The position numbers and the translations under genes were made by a program. The notes beneath the pieces were generated by a model, which did not search any database, was not told where the DNA came from, and was given only the letters and a program-made list of their open reading frames with translations. Below are positions 1-7,802 of a stretch of DNA of 32,279 bases, piece by piece. The stretch's first letter is position 1; each line of letters begins with the position of its first letter. This stretch comes from Candidatus Barnesiella excrementavium (lineage in GTDB: Bacteria > Bacteroidota > Bacteroidia > Bacteroidales > Barnesiellaceae). The stretch spans positions 1 to 32,279 of the forward strand of contig DXDM01000029.1 in assembly GCA_019115485.1 (NCBI GenBank). Direction: 5' to 3'.

Positions 1-1
1 G

Positions 2-511
2 TGTTACAACCGAGGCTTTATCGTTACCCCCGATGGCGAAGCGCATTACTATGACAAGCGTCACCTCTTCCGCATGGGTGAGGAGGGTCTCCATTTCACG
101 GCAGGCAGCCGGCACTTGGTAGTCAGTTACCGGGGGTGGAACATCGCCTTGCAGGTGTGCTACGACCTGCGTTTCCCGGTGTGGTGCCGCAACGTGAACA
201 ACGAGTACGACCTGCTGCTGGTTGTGGCTAACTGGCCCCAGTCGCGGGCCTATGCGTGGCACAGCCTGCTCATAGCTCGGGCTATCGAGAATGCGGCTTA
301 TGTGTGTGGCGTGAACCGTACCGGAAACGATTCTACTGCGATGGTCTATCGGGGCGACACGATGGCCGTAGGGGTGAAAGGCGAAATTTTGGCCGAGGCC
401 GAACCCTTTGCCGAGCAGGTGGTCGAGGTGGTGCTCGACTTGTCGAAGGTGCGCCGTTTCAGGGAGAAGTTCCCGGTGTGGAAAGATGCCGACAATTTTT
501 CGTTGGAGTAA
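2..511 (+). CDS. omega-amidase / nitrilase-family C-N hydrolase, 5' end outside window
   Basis: The first base lies inside this gene; 169 codons are visible before the TAA stop. The family (Nit2/YafV-like omega-amidases) hydrolyses the side amide of alpha-ketoglutaramate or alpha-ketosuccinamate in the cytosol, acting as metabolite repair. Two of the three Glu-Lys-Cys catalytic residues are visible: the Lys in YDKRHLF (visible residue 19) and the nucleophile Cys in LQVCYDLRFP (visible residue 53, nt 158-160). The motifs CYDLRFPVW and ANWPQSRAYAW are typical of this branch. The family is about 260 residues long, so roughly the first 90, including the catalytic Glu, are missing because of the window edge and not because of damage. 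Family is certain; exact substrate is inferred. Confidence 0.9.
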   Translation, partial: CYNRGFIVTPDGEAHYYDKRHLFRMGEEGLHFTAGSRHLVVSYRGWNIALQVCYDLRFPVWCRNVNNEYDLLLVVANWPQSRAYAWHSLLIARAIENAAYVCGVNRTGNDSTAMVYRGDTMAVGVKGEILAEAEPFAEQVVEVVLDLSKVRRFREKFPVWKDADNFSLE

Positions 512-636
512 TCAATCGTCCGTTCTTGTTGTTTCTTCCCAAAGATTCATGATATTCTGTTACCCCTCTATCCTGTGGAAGGAGGGGGCTCTCTTGGTAT
601 AGTGTGCGGCGGATAAACCCGCAGACCGAAAAGAAA

Positions 637-666
637 ATGGCAGAGACCCTCCCGAGCCTCTGCCAT
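637..666 (-). terminator. rho-independent terminator of the ABC transporter/lipoprotein operon
   Basis: A perfect 9-bp inverted repeat, ATGGCAGAG and CTCTGCCAT, encloses a 12-nt loop. Read on the minus strand it is followed by TTTCTTTT, a good U-tract, about 40 nt after the lipoprotein stop codon. Read on the plus strand the tail is weaker, but it may also stop transcripts from the upstream amidase gene. Confidence 0.75.
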
Positions 667-706
667 GTATTGTTATTGTGTGTAATGTGTAAAAATCGTA
701 TCGATT

Positions 707-1117
707 TCAGTGTTGGGGTTGAGCTTGATTCGATTCACGCGGCCGACATTCCCAAATGACACCTTTGTCGATGGCCCCTTCGAAAAACTGTTCGACGGCT
801 TTGCGACGGGCCGGAGGCATGAGGCCCCCGTATTTGAGGCACATCTCACCCCGGCTGTCGTAGACTGTGGTGGTGTTTTTGTCGAAGGCGCCGGGTGTAG
901 GCTTGTAGATGACGTAGTAGCGTTCGCCCGCTTTTTCATAGAGCGTAATGCGGCACTCGGTTTGAGAGAGACTCTTTTTCTGTTCTTTCAACCAGGCGAT
1001 TTCGTCGACGGGGTTGTGCCGGGCGGGATTCTTCTCGACCACATACCGGCTGCTGCCACACGAGAGCAGTAGCACAGCACCACAGAGCCCAACAAAAAGG
1101 TTGCGTATCATCTTCAT
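707..1117 (-). CDS. small putative lipoprotein, unknown function
   Basis: A protein of 136 residues from the ATG at 1117. A longer reading from a TTG at 1135 overlaps the stop of the upstream permease; the ATG is preferred because it puts a compact signal peptide at the N-terminus. Residues 1-19 form a hydrophobic signal ending in the lipobox LLSC, with the lipidated Cys at residue 20, so it should sit in the inner or outer membrane facing the periplasm. The mature part is charged, has no motif I recognise and contains the fragment YYVIYKPTPGAFDKNTTTVY. It lies 14 nt after the ABC permease gene and is followed by the operon's terminator, so it is probably co-transcribed with the exporter. A role as accessory factor is only inferred from position. 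Confidence 0.7.
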   Translation of the reverse strand: MKMIRNLFVGLCGAVLLLSCGSSRYVVEKNPARHNPVDEIAWLKEQKKSLSQTECRITLYEKAGERYYVIYKPTPGAFDKNTTTVYDSRGEMCLKYGGLMPPARRKAVEQFFEGAIDKGVIWECRPRESNQAQPQH

Positions 1118-1131
1118 ATGCGTGTCGTTTT

Positions 1132-2481
1132 TCAAGCTTTATAACGTATCCACTTAATCATCTCTTTATAGCTGGGTTTCTTGCCATACATGAGTATACC
1201 CACGCGGTAGATGCGTCCGGCTACCCAGGCCAATCCGATGGCCGAGCCGTAGAGGATAACCATCGAGAGAACCAACTCCCAGGTCGATACCCCGAAGGGA
1301 ATGCGCACCATCATCACGATAGGCGAGGTAAAGGGTATCATCGAGCACCACAGGGCCAGAGGACCGTCGGGGTTCTCGGCGCTGAATATGCCGGCATAGA
1401 GGGCAAAGATGATGATGAAGGTAATAGGTATCATGAATTGCTGCGTGTCTGACTCGTTGTCGACGGCCGATCCGATGGCGGCGAAGAGCGAGGCGTAGAG
1501 GATATACCCGCCGATGAAGAAGAACACGAAGCTGACGAGCAACTGGGTGATGTTAATGCTCCCCAGCATCTGCTGTACCTCGGCCATGGCACCCATGTCG
1601 CCGCTCAACTGGCTGGCATCGACACCGTTCATCGTAGTGGTCATGGCAGCCATGTCACTCATTTGCGAGGGGTCTACACCGCCGCTTATCGAGAAGTAGG
1701 CCCCGGCCGAGAGGAATATCCCCACCAGGAAGATAATCCAGATGCCCAACTGGGTGAGTCCTACCAGCCCGATGCTGACGATTTTGCCGATCATCAGTTC
1801 AAACGGTTTGACCGATGAGACCATCACCTCGACAATGCGGTTGGTCTTCTCCTGCATGACACTCGACATCACCTGTCCGCCATAGAGCATGAGGAACATG
1901 TAGATGACAAGCGTCATGACCATGCCGATAATGGTCACGAACTCGGTTGAGGTCTGGGTTTCGGCCCCGTCCTCTTCGAGCCGAATGGTATCGACTTGGA
2001 GGTTGATGTTCGACTCGTCGATGATGCGCTTGATGTCGGGGATATTGTACGAGAGCAGCTTCTCGTCTTTGAGGTAGTCCTCCATTTGCGAGATAATAGC
2101 TAACTCGCAACTGGCGGTAATCTGCTTCTGCGAATAGATGGTCATGCCCTGGGGATTGTCGAGCAGGTTGTCCTTGATGATGACGTAGGCATAGGGCATG
2201 GTGCTTTCGTCGCCGTCGACACGCATCTGTTCGGGCGAGAGAGTCCCTTGCGTATAGGTGAAGTGATACTCGTCGGAATCGTGGTAGATGTCTTTATAGA
2301 GACCCGTCTGGTCGATGACGGCAATGAGCCGGGTCTCGTCGCTCGATAACTTGGACAGCCAGATGGGCGCGAAGACGAGGGCCACCATGATGATGGGCGA
2401 GAGAATCGTCATCAAGATGAACGATTTCTTTTGAACTCGGGTCAAGTACTCGCGTTCTATGATCAGCGATATTTTACTCAT
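1132..2481 (-). CDS. ABC-2 type transporter permease (NatB-like)
   Basis: A membrane subunit of 449 residues that partners the ATPase encoded 17 nt upstream. It has one N-terminal membrane helix at about residues 22-44, a large extracytoplasmic domain to about residue 185, then a cluster of five or six helices towards the C-terminus. This is the ABC2_membrane_3/NatB plan, as is the N-terminal fragment IIEREYLTRVQKKSF. The cytosolic stretch VMQEKTNRIVEVMVSS is the usual coupling region of this family. Oddly, the loop at about residues 266-305 is rich in Met and contains two related copies, GVDPSQMSDMAAM and GVDASQLSGDMGAM. Exported substrate unknown; relatives export sodium or unidentified small molecules. 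Confidence 0.9.
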   Translation of the reverse strand: MSKISLIIEREYLTRVQKKSFILMTILSPIIMVALVFAPIWLSKLSSDETRLIAVIDQTGLYKDIYHDSDEYHFTYTQGTLSPEQMRVDGDESTMPYAYVIIKDNLLDNPQGMTIYSQKQITASCELAIISQMEDYLKDEKLLSYNIPDIKRIIDESNINLQVDTIRLEEDGAETQTSTEFVTIIGMVMTLVIYMFLMLYGGQVMSSVMQEKTNRIVEVMVSSVKPFELMIGKIVSIGLVGLTQLGIWIIFLVGIFLSAGAYFSISGGVDPSQMSDMAAMTTTMNGVDASQLSGDMGAMAEVQQMLGSINITQLLVSFVFFFIGGYILYASLFAAIGSAVDNESDTQQFMIPITFIIIFALYAGIFSAENPDGPLALWCSMIPFTSPIVMMVRIPFGVSTWELVLSMVILYGSAIGLAWVAGRIYRVGILMYGKKPSYKEMIKWIRYKA

Positions 2482-2498
2482 GATACAGATGTTTTAGC

Positions 2499-3425
2499 TT
2501 AGTTTTGTTTCTCTTCGAGCGCCGATTCACCCACGGTCTCGATAAAAATTTCGTTCATGGTGGGGAGAATCTCCTCGAACCCGGCAATCTGGCACTGTTG
2601 GGTGAGCAGCCCGATGAGTTCGTTGTTGCTCATGTGCGGGTCGCGTTTGCGCAGGGTATAGGTGTGTCCCCGCGAGATGGCGTGCGAATCGGTTATCTCG
2701 TAGAGGTCGTTGCTTTGCAATTCGCCCTGTTGTACTTCGACCTGAAAGAGGTGCTTCTTGTGTTGCTGGCGAATGTCGTCGACCTTGCCTTGCAGTACGG
2801 CGTGCGAGCGGTTGATGAGGGTAATCTCGTCGCACAACTCCTCGACCGAACCCATGTTGTGGGTCGAGAAGATGATGGTGGCACCCTTGTCGCGCATTTC
2901 GAGTATCTCGCGTTTGAGCAGGTTGGCGTTCACCGGGTCGAAGCCGCTGAACGGTTCGTCGAAGATGAGCAGCTGCGGGTTGTGCATCACCGTGGTGATG
3001 AACTGTATCTTCTGTTGCATACCCTTGGAGAGCTCCTCGATTTTCTTCTTTTCCCAGCCTTTGATGTCAAATTTGGTCAGCCAGTAGTTCATGCTCTCTT
3101 TGGCCGCTTTGCGCGACAATCCTTTGAGTTGGGCCAGATAAAGAATCTGTTCGCCCACCTTCATCTTTTTATAGAGGCCACGCTCCTCGGGCAGATAGCC
3201 GATGTGTTCGACATCGGAAGGGTGCAGCGGGCGCCCTTCGATGAGCACCTCACCTTCGTCGGGAGCGGTTATCTGGTTGATGATGCGGATCAAGGTCGTT
3301 TTACCGGCACCGTTGGGCCCCAGCAGACCGTAAATGCCATTGCGGGGTACTCGCACGGTGACATCGTCAAGTGCCCGGTGAGAGGCGTATTGTTTGACAA
3401 TGTGGTTCGCTTCGAGATAATACAT
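2499..3425 (-). CDS. ABC transporter ATP-binding protein (NatA-like)
   Basis: A 308-residue ATPase that powers the permease encoded next to it. Visible motifs: Walker A GPNGAGKTT (36-44), the segment YLPEERGLY (77-85) in the Q-loop position as in NatA-type exporters, signature LSKGM (132-136), Walker B LLIFDEP (152-158) and the switch His in FSTHNMG (H189). After about residue 215 comes a C-terminal extension typical of this branch (DUF4162-like), of unknown role. The start at ATG 3425 places MYYLEANHIVKQY directly before the first strand of the nucleotide-binding fold. I see no clear -7 box in the 116-nt gap between it and dnaG, so it may be transcribed from the dnaG side. Confidence 0.93.
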   Translation of the reverse strand: MYYLEANHIVKQYASHRALDDVTVRVPRNGIYGLLGPNGAGKTTLIRIINQITAPDEGEVLIEGRPLHPSDVEHIGYLPEERGLYKKMKVGEQILYLAQLKGLSRKAAKESMNYWLTKFDIKGWEKKKIEELSKGMQQKIQFITTVMHNPQLLIFDEPFSGFDPVNANLLKREILEMRDKGATIIFSTHNMGSVEELCDEITLINRSHAVLQGKVDDIRQQHKKHLFQVEVQQGELQSNDLYEITDSHAISRGHTYTLRKRDPHMSNNELIGLLTQQCQIAGFEEILPTMNEIFIETVGESALEEKQN

Positions 3426-3541
3426 AGTATTTCGTTAATAGGTATGATGATTGATAAGACAAATAACGGTATAAAATTTGGAATGAACAAGTAAAATGAT
3501 AAAATTTTATTGTTTTTCGATAAATAAATATTGAATAGACC

Positions 3542-5794
3542 TTACTTGGGCGATACGATTCGGTCGCCTATCTGTTTGGCCAGGGAGGTTCTCACCTGGT
3601 TCAGTTCCACATTCTGTTCGATGAGTTCGTCGACCCGCTTGTCGTCTTTGTTGCGCGAGGCTTCCTTGATCTGTTCCTGTATCTGTTTGATAGCCTGTTC
3701 GAGAATGGCGTTTTTCAGTTCGTAGATAGCGCGGGGAATGAGCTCCCACAAGCGGTCGGTCTCCGACTCAATCTTCTGGAACTTGGTGTGGACCTTGCTG
3801 AGCTGGTATTTCTCGCTCACCAAATCGACAGCCAGCAGGCTGATGGTCGTGTCGGGGTAGGTAGTGAAATAGCGTTCGAGGAAATTGGTCTCGAAGGTCT
3901 GCAATTCCTCGTCCATTTCGCCGATGATGCGTTCCTCGGCCTCGGCCTCTTTGCGTTGCTTGTCGGCAATGTCGCCGCTTTCGAGCCGTATCTGTTCGAT
4001 AGCCTCGTCGATGCGCTGACGGCTCTTCGCCTGTAACTCGCTGCGCAGGGTCGATGCCTGCTGTGCCTCGTGTTCGCGCTGGGCTGCCGTGAGCTCCATG
4101 ATTTGTTTGTAGAGCGGATTGCTCAGTTCGATATGGTCGATTGACAACTCATCGGTAATGTATTCCCACACCTTTTGCCACGAATCTTCACCCGTCTCGA
4201 ACAGGTTGCGGTACCCGTAGCGGACGATGTAACGAATGATTTCCCGCTCGTATTTATCGAGGGGTGAACGGCTGGCCACTCGTTGCGACAGAGTGGTGTT
4301 GTCGATAGCGGATACTTCGGCCGCATCGGTTGCAGCCGGCATGTCGGTGAGTGCATGGGGCGGGGGAGTCTCGCTCCCTTCGGCCGGTCTTTCGTTCCCC
4401 CCTTTCACGGCCGGTTGCTGAGTGGAGGTCGGTTGTGCCGGTCGGTGCTCGGCAGCTTGGTACCGTTCGCGGGTAGATTGCTGCTCGGCTCGTTTCTGAC
4501 GCCGCTTGTTCAGTTCCGACAAGAGCACCTGTTCGTCGATTTGCAACAATCGGCTGCACTCCTGTACATACACCGAGCGGACAATGGCGTCGGGTATGAG
4601 CGAAATGCTCTCGACGATATTCGAGATGATGGCGGCCCGTTTGATGGGGTCCTCACCGGCATCTTCGAGAAGAAGCTGGGTTTTGAAGCGGATAAAGTCG
4701 GTCTCGTGTGCCTTGATGTATTGCCTGAACGACTCGGCACTTTGGCTCTTGGAGAACGAGTCGGGGTCTTCACCGTCGGGCAGCAGCACCACCTTGATGT
4801 TGAGCCCCTCTTGAAGAATGAGGTCGATACCTCGCAGCGAGGCCTTGATACCCGGTGCATCGCCGTCGTAGAGAACCGTGATGTTGTCGGTGAAGCGATG
4901 GATAAGTCGTATCTGTCCCGGGGTAAGGGCTGTACCCGACGAAGCCACGACATTCTCGATACCCGACTGGTGCATCGACAGTACATCGGTGTAACCCTCG
5001 ACCAGGTAGCAACAGCGCTCCTTCTCGATGGCCCGCTTGGCCTGGTAGATACCATAGAGCTCGTTGCTCTTGTGGTAGATGTCCGACTCGGGCGAGTTGA
5101 AGTATTTGCTTATCTTCACCCCCGATTTAAGTATCCGGCCGCCAAAGGCGACCACCTTGCCCGACACGCTGTATACGGGAAACATCACCCGGCCGGCAAA
5201 CAGGTCGTAAATGCTTCCGTGCTGACCTTCGCGGCATAGTCCCGTTTTGAGCAGGAACTCCGTCTTGTACCCCCGTTTCTGAGCCTCCCGGGCCAGTGCG
5301 TCGCGCTTCTCGGGCGAATAGCCAAGCCCGAACTTGCGGATAATATCTTCGTTGAAGCCCCGTTCCCTGAAATAGGCCAGACCCACCGAGCGCCCCTCGT
5401 CGGTCTCCAACAGCGAATGGCTGAAAAACTCCTGGGCGAAGGCATTGATTACGAACATGCTTTCGCGTTCGCTCCGTTTCTGCTTCTCTTCGTCGGTCAG
5501 CTCCTTTTCGTGAATTTCGATATTGTATTTCTTGGCCAGGTATTTCAGTGCCTCATAATAGGAGAGTTGCTCGTGCTCCATGATAAAGTGTATGGCACTG
5601 CCGCCCTTCCCGCAACTGAAACATTTGCACACCCCTTTCGACGGAGATACGCTGAACGAGGGTGATTTGTCGTCGTGAAACGGGCACAGCCCCCAGTAAT
5701 TGGCGCCTCGCCGACGTAGGCTCACGAAGTCGGAGACGACGTCGACGATGTCGGTTGCTGCCATAATCCTATCGATGGTTGCCTGGTCTATCAT
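3542..5794 (-). CDS. dnaG: DNA primase
   Basis: The replicative primase, which makes RNA primers on the lagging strand under control of the replicative helicase. Of 750 residues, the N-terminal zinc-binding domain holds C37, H40, C58 and C61 in CPFH and CFSC. The catalytic core follows, with the Toprim signature LVEGYTDVLSMHQSGI near residue 260, the metal site LYDGDAPG near 308 and LLPDGEDPDSF near 340. A low-complexity linker at about 440-510, rich in Gln, Pro, Thr and Ala, leads to a charged helical C-terminus that should contact the helicase. The protein is longer than E. coli DnaG (581 residues), mainly through linker and tail. A one-mismatch -7 box (TATCTTCG, minus strand, 5814-5821) lies about 20 nt upstream but has no clear -33 partner. 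Confidence 0.97.
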   Translation of the reverse strand: MIDQATIDRIMAATDIVDVVSDFVSLRRRGANYWGLCPFHDDKSPSFSVSPSKGVCKCFSCGKGGSAIHFIMEHEQLSYYEALKYLAKKYNIEIHEKELTDEEKQKRSERESMFVINAFAQEFFSHSLLETDEGRSVGLAYFRERGFNEDIIRKFGLGYSPEKRDALAREAQKRGYKTEFLLKTGLCREGQHGSIYDLFAGRVMFPVYSVSGKVVAFGGRILKSGVKISKYFNSPESDIYHKSNELYGIYQAKRAIEKERCCYLVEGYTDVLSMHQSGIENVVASSGTALTPGQIRLIHRFTDNITVLYDGDAPGIKASLRGIDLILQEGLNIKVVLLPDGEDPDSFSKSQSAESFRQYIKAHETDFIRFKTQLLLEDAGEDPIKRAAIISNIVESISLIPDAIVRSVYVQECSRLLQIDEQVLLSELNKRRQKRAEQQSTRERYQAAEHRPAQPTSTQQPAVKGGNERPAEGSETPPPHALTDMPAATDAAEVSAIDNTTLSQRVASRSPLDKYEREIIRYIVRYGYRNLFETGEDSWQKVWEYITDELSIDHIELSNPLYKQIMELTAAQREHEAQQASTLRSELQAKSRQRIDEAIEQIRLESGDIADKQRKEAEAEERIIGEMDEELQTFETNFLERYFTTYPDTTISLLAVDLVSEKYQLSKVHTKFQKIESETDRLWELIPRAIYELKNAILEQAIKQIQEQIKEASRNKDDKRVDELIEQNVELNQVRTSLAKQIGDRIVSPK

Positions 5795-5974
5795 TCACTA
5801 TCTTTTTGCCCCACGAAGATAACGATTCTTTATGATAATGACTCGTGGCTTTCTCACTTTTTTCATCAGGATCGCAGGTTTGTAAAATGCCTTACCTGTT
5901 TGGCCGAGTTTTGCTAAAAAAATCAGTGAGTATATTAAATAATGTTGTAGAACATGTTTTTAAGGCAGAATTTC

Positions 5975-6005
5975 TTGTCGGCTACACAAAAAAGAGATAC
6001 ATTTG
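5975..6005 (+). promoter_or_regulatory. Bacteroidetes-type promoter in the dnaG upstream gap
   Basis: The -7 box TACATTTG at 5998-6005 matches the Bacteroides consensus TAnnTTTG exactly. A TTG (5975-5977, preceded by C, so CTTG against consensus TTTG) stands 20 nt upstream, the expected spacing. Predicted transcription start is near 6012. No gene follows within 430 nt, but a terminator does. Confidence 0.5.
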
Positions 6006-6011
6006 TCATGT

Positions 6012-6078
6012 GTTTTTCATAGTATTAGATTTAAGGTTAATGAAGATTGGTTGTCGTGAGACAACCTTTCCTTTTTTA
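6012..6078 (+). ncRNA. candidate small RNA of about 67 nt
   Basis: This stretch lies between a consensus-type promoter and a strong hairpin terminator with nothing coding between them, the standard layout of an intergenic small RNA. The first 37 nt are AU-rich and look unstructured; the 3' end is the terminator hairpin. The segment AAGGTT near 6033-6038 could compete for AACCTT in the descending arm and 3' flank of the terminator, so a terminated leader is the alternative reading. I recognise no known RNA family. Confidence 0.35.
6049..6077 (+). terminator. rho-independent terminator with GNRA loop
   Basis: A perfect 7-bp stem, GGTTGTC and GACAACC, is closed by the tetraloop GTGA (GNRA class) and followed by TTTCCTTTTTT. 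It sits about 37 nt after the predicted start of the promoter at 5975-6005. Confidence 0.65.
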
Positions 6079-6360
6079 AAGCCTGTCTTTCTCCAACAAT
6101 TTTGTCGACCAGGCTCTCTCTTTTATTCGATGCGATAGTGTCGTGGATCTTTCTCCCTATTCGTTTATCGGCTAAAACGTGTGATGGAAAGTCCGTTTGA
6201 CGGGTATAGAACCTGTTGTTTGGTGTATGTTGCAGCAGGTACAAAATTCATAAGATTACTTTATTCTATATTGATAATCAGTGTATTATAAATTTTTACT
6301 TTGCTTTGAAGCTTACTTTTTCCCCTCTCTGCTTTTCAAAATGAAGTTTCTTCTATAATT

Positions 6361-6390
6361 TTTTGAGAAAAATGATTTTATTTCTCAAAA
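6361..6390. promoter_or_regulatory. 10-bp perfect inverted repeat upstream of the T9SS protein gene (operator candidate)
   Basis: TTTTGAGAAA and TTTCTCAAAA are exact reverse complements separated by 10 nt. The repeat ends 6 nt before the -7 box, so it covers the region where the -33 element should be; binding here would block or assist polymerase. It could also simply be AT-rich chance symmetry. Confidence 0.4.
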
Positions 6391-6396
6391 CATTAT

Positions 6397-6404
6397 TACA
6401 TTTG
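6397..6404 (+). promoter_or_regulatory. -7 promoter box of the T9SS protein gene
   Basis: TACATTTG matches TAnnTTTG exactly. It lies 43 nt before the ATG at 6448, giving a leader of about 36 nt. No good TTTG is seen at -33; the position is taken by the inverted repeat. Confidence 0.5.
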
Positions 6405-6447
6405 TGTAATCATTTTTGAACCCAAAGTAGTAACTAAAAAAACTGGT

Positions 6448-7722
6448 ATGAAAAAATTTACTTTTGTTGTGGCCGCTATGGCTTTGTGTGTAAATGTTGG
6501 CTTTGCCCAAACATTTAGATCGATGAATGGCAGTAATGATTTTGAAACGATCTCTATGAAGAGAGTAGACAACTCTAATGTAAAAAAAATCGGTCTCAAC
6601 CGATCTGCAAGAGAGTTCGGTTTTTCAAAAATGAATCAGGGAAATATTGCAAAAAAACCGGCTCAAACAGCTATTTTGGAAACTCCTGTAGCTTTATCGG
6701 CAACGAATGTGTCCGACTATTATTTCGTAGCGAACTGGGAACTTGTTTCTGGCGCTGATGGTTATATTGTAGAAGCGTATAGAAATTATGAGACTACTGT
6801 TGATACTACATATTGTGCTTTGTATGAGGATTTTTATTATGTGACGGAAAGTGATGAATATCTCACAACTGAGGGCTATCTTTATAATTGTTATCGGTAT
6901 GATTGGTATCTTGTTAATGCCAAGCAAGGAGATAAGTCTATTATATTTCCTAAAACTACGGATGCTGGTACTTCTCTGTTGGAAACTCCTTTTTTGGATT
7001 TAGCAATAGAGGGGGAGGAGTCAGGAAGCCTTAAATTATCAATTGTTGCTGAAGGCGCTGTAGATGATTTATTGGGTATTGGTTGCTATTATTATGAAAG
7101 CGAGAATGCTCAAAAACCTGTTGAGTCCTATTTAGGAGAACTGAAATTTGACGCAACAACATTGAGAGTTCTGATCAACTTGGAGGATATTCCATATAGA
7201 GAAGGGGTTGTATTTTACTTTGTTACGATGAATGAGTTTGAGAATTCAAGTGATATAACAATACGGGAAATTATGTTGGATCAGCCTGTAAAAGCAGGAA
7301 CCAAATTTGATAAATACTATGGTTTCAAACCTATTTTAGGAGAGTACACTTCTTGCCCGGTATTTACAATGGAGCGTAATACCGGAATAGAGGGTGTATC
7401 TGATAATTTCTATTATGGTGTGTATGCCGTGTCGGTAAATATGGCCGCAGGAGAAATTACGGATCAATCCGAGATGTCTAACGAGATTATTGTCGGCGAG
7501 TCTTCTGCCGTAGAGGGTATCCAGGCCAGCAACGACAAGATTTTCGTACACGACAATCTGCACGTTGTATTGGAGAAACCGGCTACAATCGCCGTTTACA
7601 ACATGGCCGGTGTGCTGGTTATGAGTGTTGAGGGTGTTGAAGGTGAGAACGAAATAGCTTTGCCCGCTGCCGGTGCTTACATTGTAAAAGCCGGTAACAC
7701 GGTTGCTAAAGTGATGAAATAA
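6448..7722 (+). CDS. secreted protein with T9SS type A C-terminal sorting domain, unknown function
   Basis: A protein of 424 residues. Residues 1-20 are a signal peptide ending GFAQ. Residues from about 350 form a type IX secretion sorting domain: a spacer with GIQASNDKIFVHDNLHVVL, then IAVYNMAGVLVMSVEG and the terminal strand AAGAYIVKAGNTVAKVMK. Such proteins cross the outer membrane through the Por machinery and are anchored or released at the surface. The middle has a fibronectin-III-like start (VANWELVSGADGYIVEAY near 92-110), then Tyr-rich, acidic beta-type sequence resembling choice-of-anchor J modules. No catalytic motif is recognised. The body is AT-rich (20 and 22 GC in two 60-nt lines), the sorting domain is not (30 and 31 of 60). 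Own promoter and strong terminator indicate a single-gene unit. Confidence 0.85.
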   Translation: MKKFTFVVAAMALCVNVGFAQTFRSMNGSNDFETISMKRVDNSNVKKIGLNRSAREFGFSKMNQGNIAKKPAQTAILETPVALSATNVSDYYFVANWELVSGADGYIVEAYRNYETTVDTTYCALYEDFYYVTESDEYLTTEGYLYNCYRYDWYLVNAKQGDKSIIFPKTTDAGTSLLETPFLDLAIEGEESGSLKLSIVAEGAVDDLLGIGCYYYESENAQKPVESYLGELKFDATTLRVLINLEDIPYREGVVFYFVTMNEFENSSDITIREIMLDQPVKAGTKFDKYYGFKPILGEYTSCPVFTMERNTGIEGVSDNFYYGVYAVSVNMAAGEITDQSEMSNEIIVGESSAVEGIQASNDKIFVHDNLHVVLEKPATIAVYNMAGVLVMSVEGVEGENEIALPAAGAYIVKAGNTVAKVMK

Positions 7723-7743
7723 TCCTTTGCGATTTGACAATAA

Positions 7744-7780
7744 AGAAAAGGCTTTCGGGCATCGCCCGAAAGCCTTTTCT
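7744..7780. terminator. bidirectional terminator between convergent genes
   Basis: A 17-bp perfect stem (AGAAAAGGCTTTCGGGC and its complement) with a 3-nt loop lies between the stop codon of the T9SS protein gene and the end of lpdA on the other strand. T-rich runs on both outer arms allow termination from either side. Confidence 0.9.
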
Positions 7781-7802
7781 ATTGAATGCGAGGGCTGATG
7801 GT

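Larger units (their letters stand above)
5795..6447. other. AT-rich intergenic region between divergent dnaG and T9SS-protein genes
   Basis: About 650 bp with no convincing protein gene; the open frames here lack family features and follow no start signal. It holds a promoter followed closely by a hairpin terminator (5975-6077, possible small RNA), and a palindrome plus -7 box directly before the downstream gene (6361-6404). From 6081 to 6360 I see nothing definite; composition there is strongly AT-rich, unlike the core genes. Confidence 0.6.

Noticed and set aside
5845..6244. Open frames of 97 (+) and 75 (-) codons in the dnaG upstream gap
   Set aside because: No family features, no suitable promoter or ribosome site, and the plus frame runs through the hairpin terminator.
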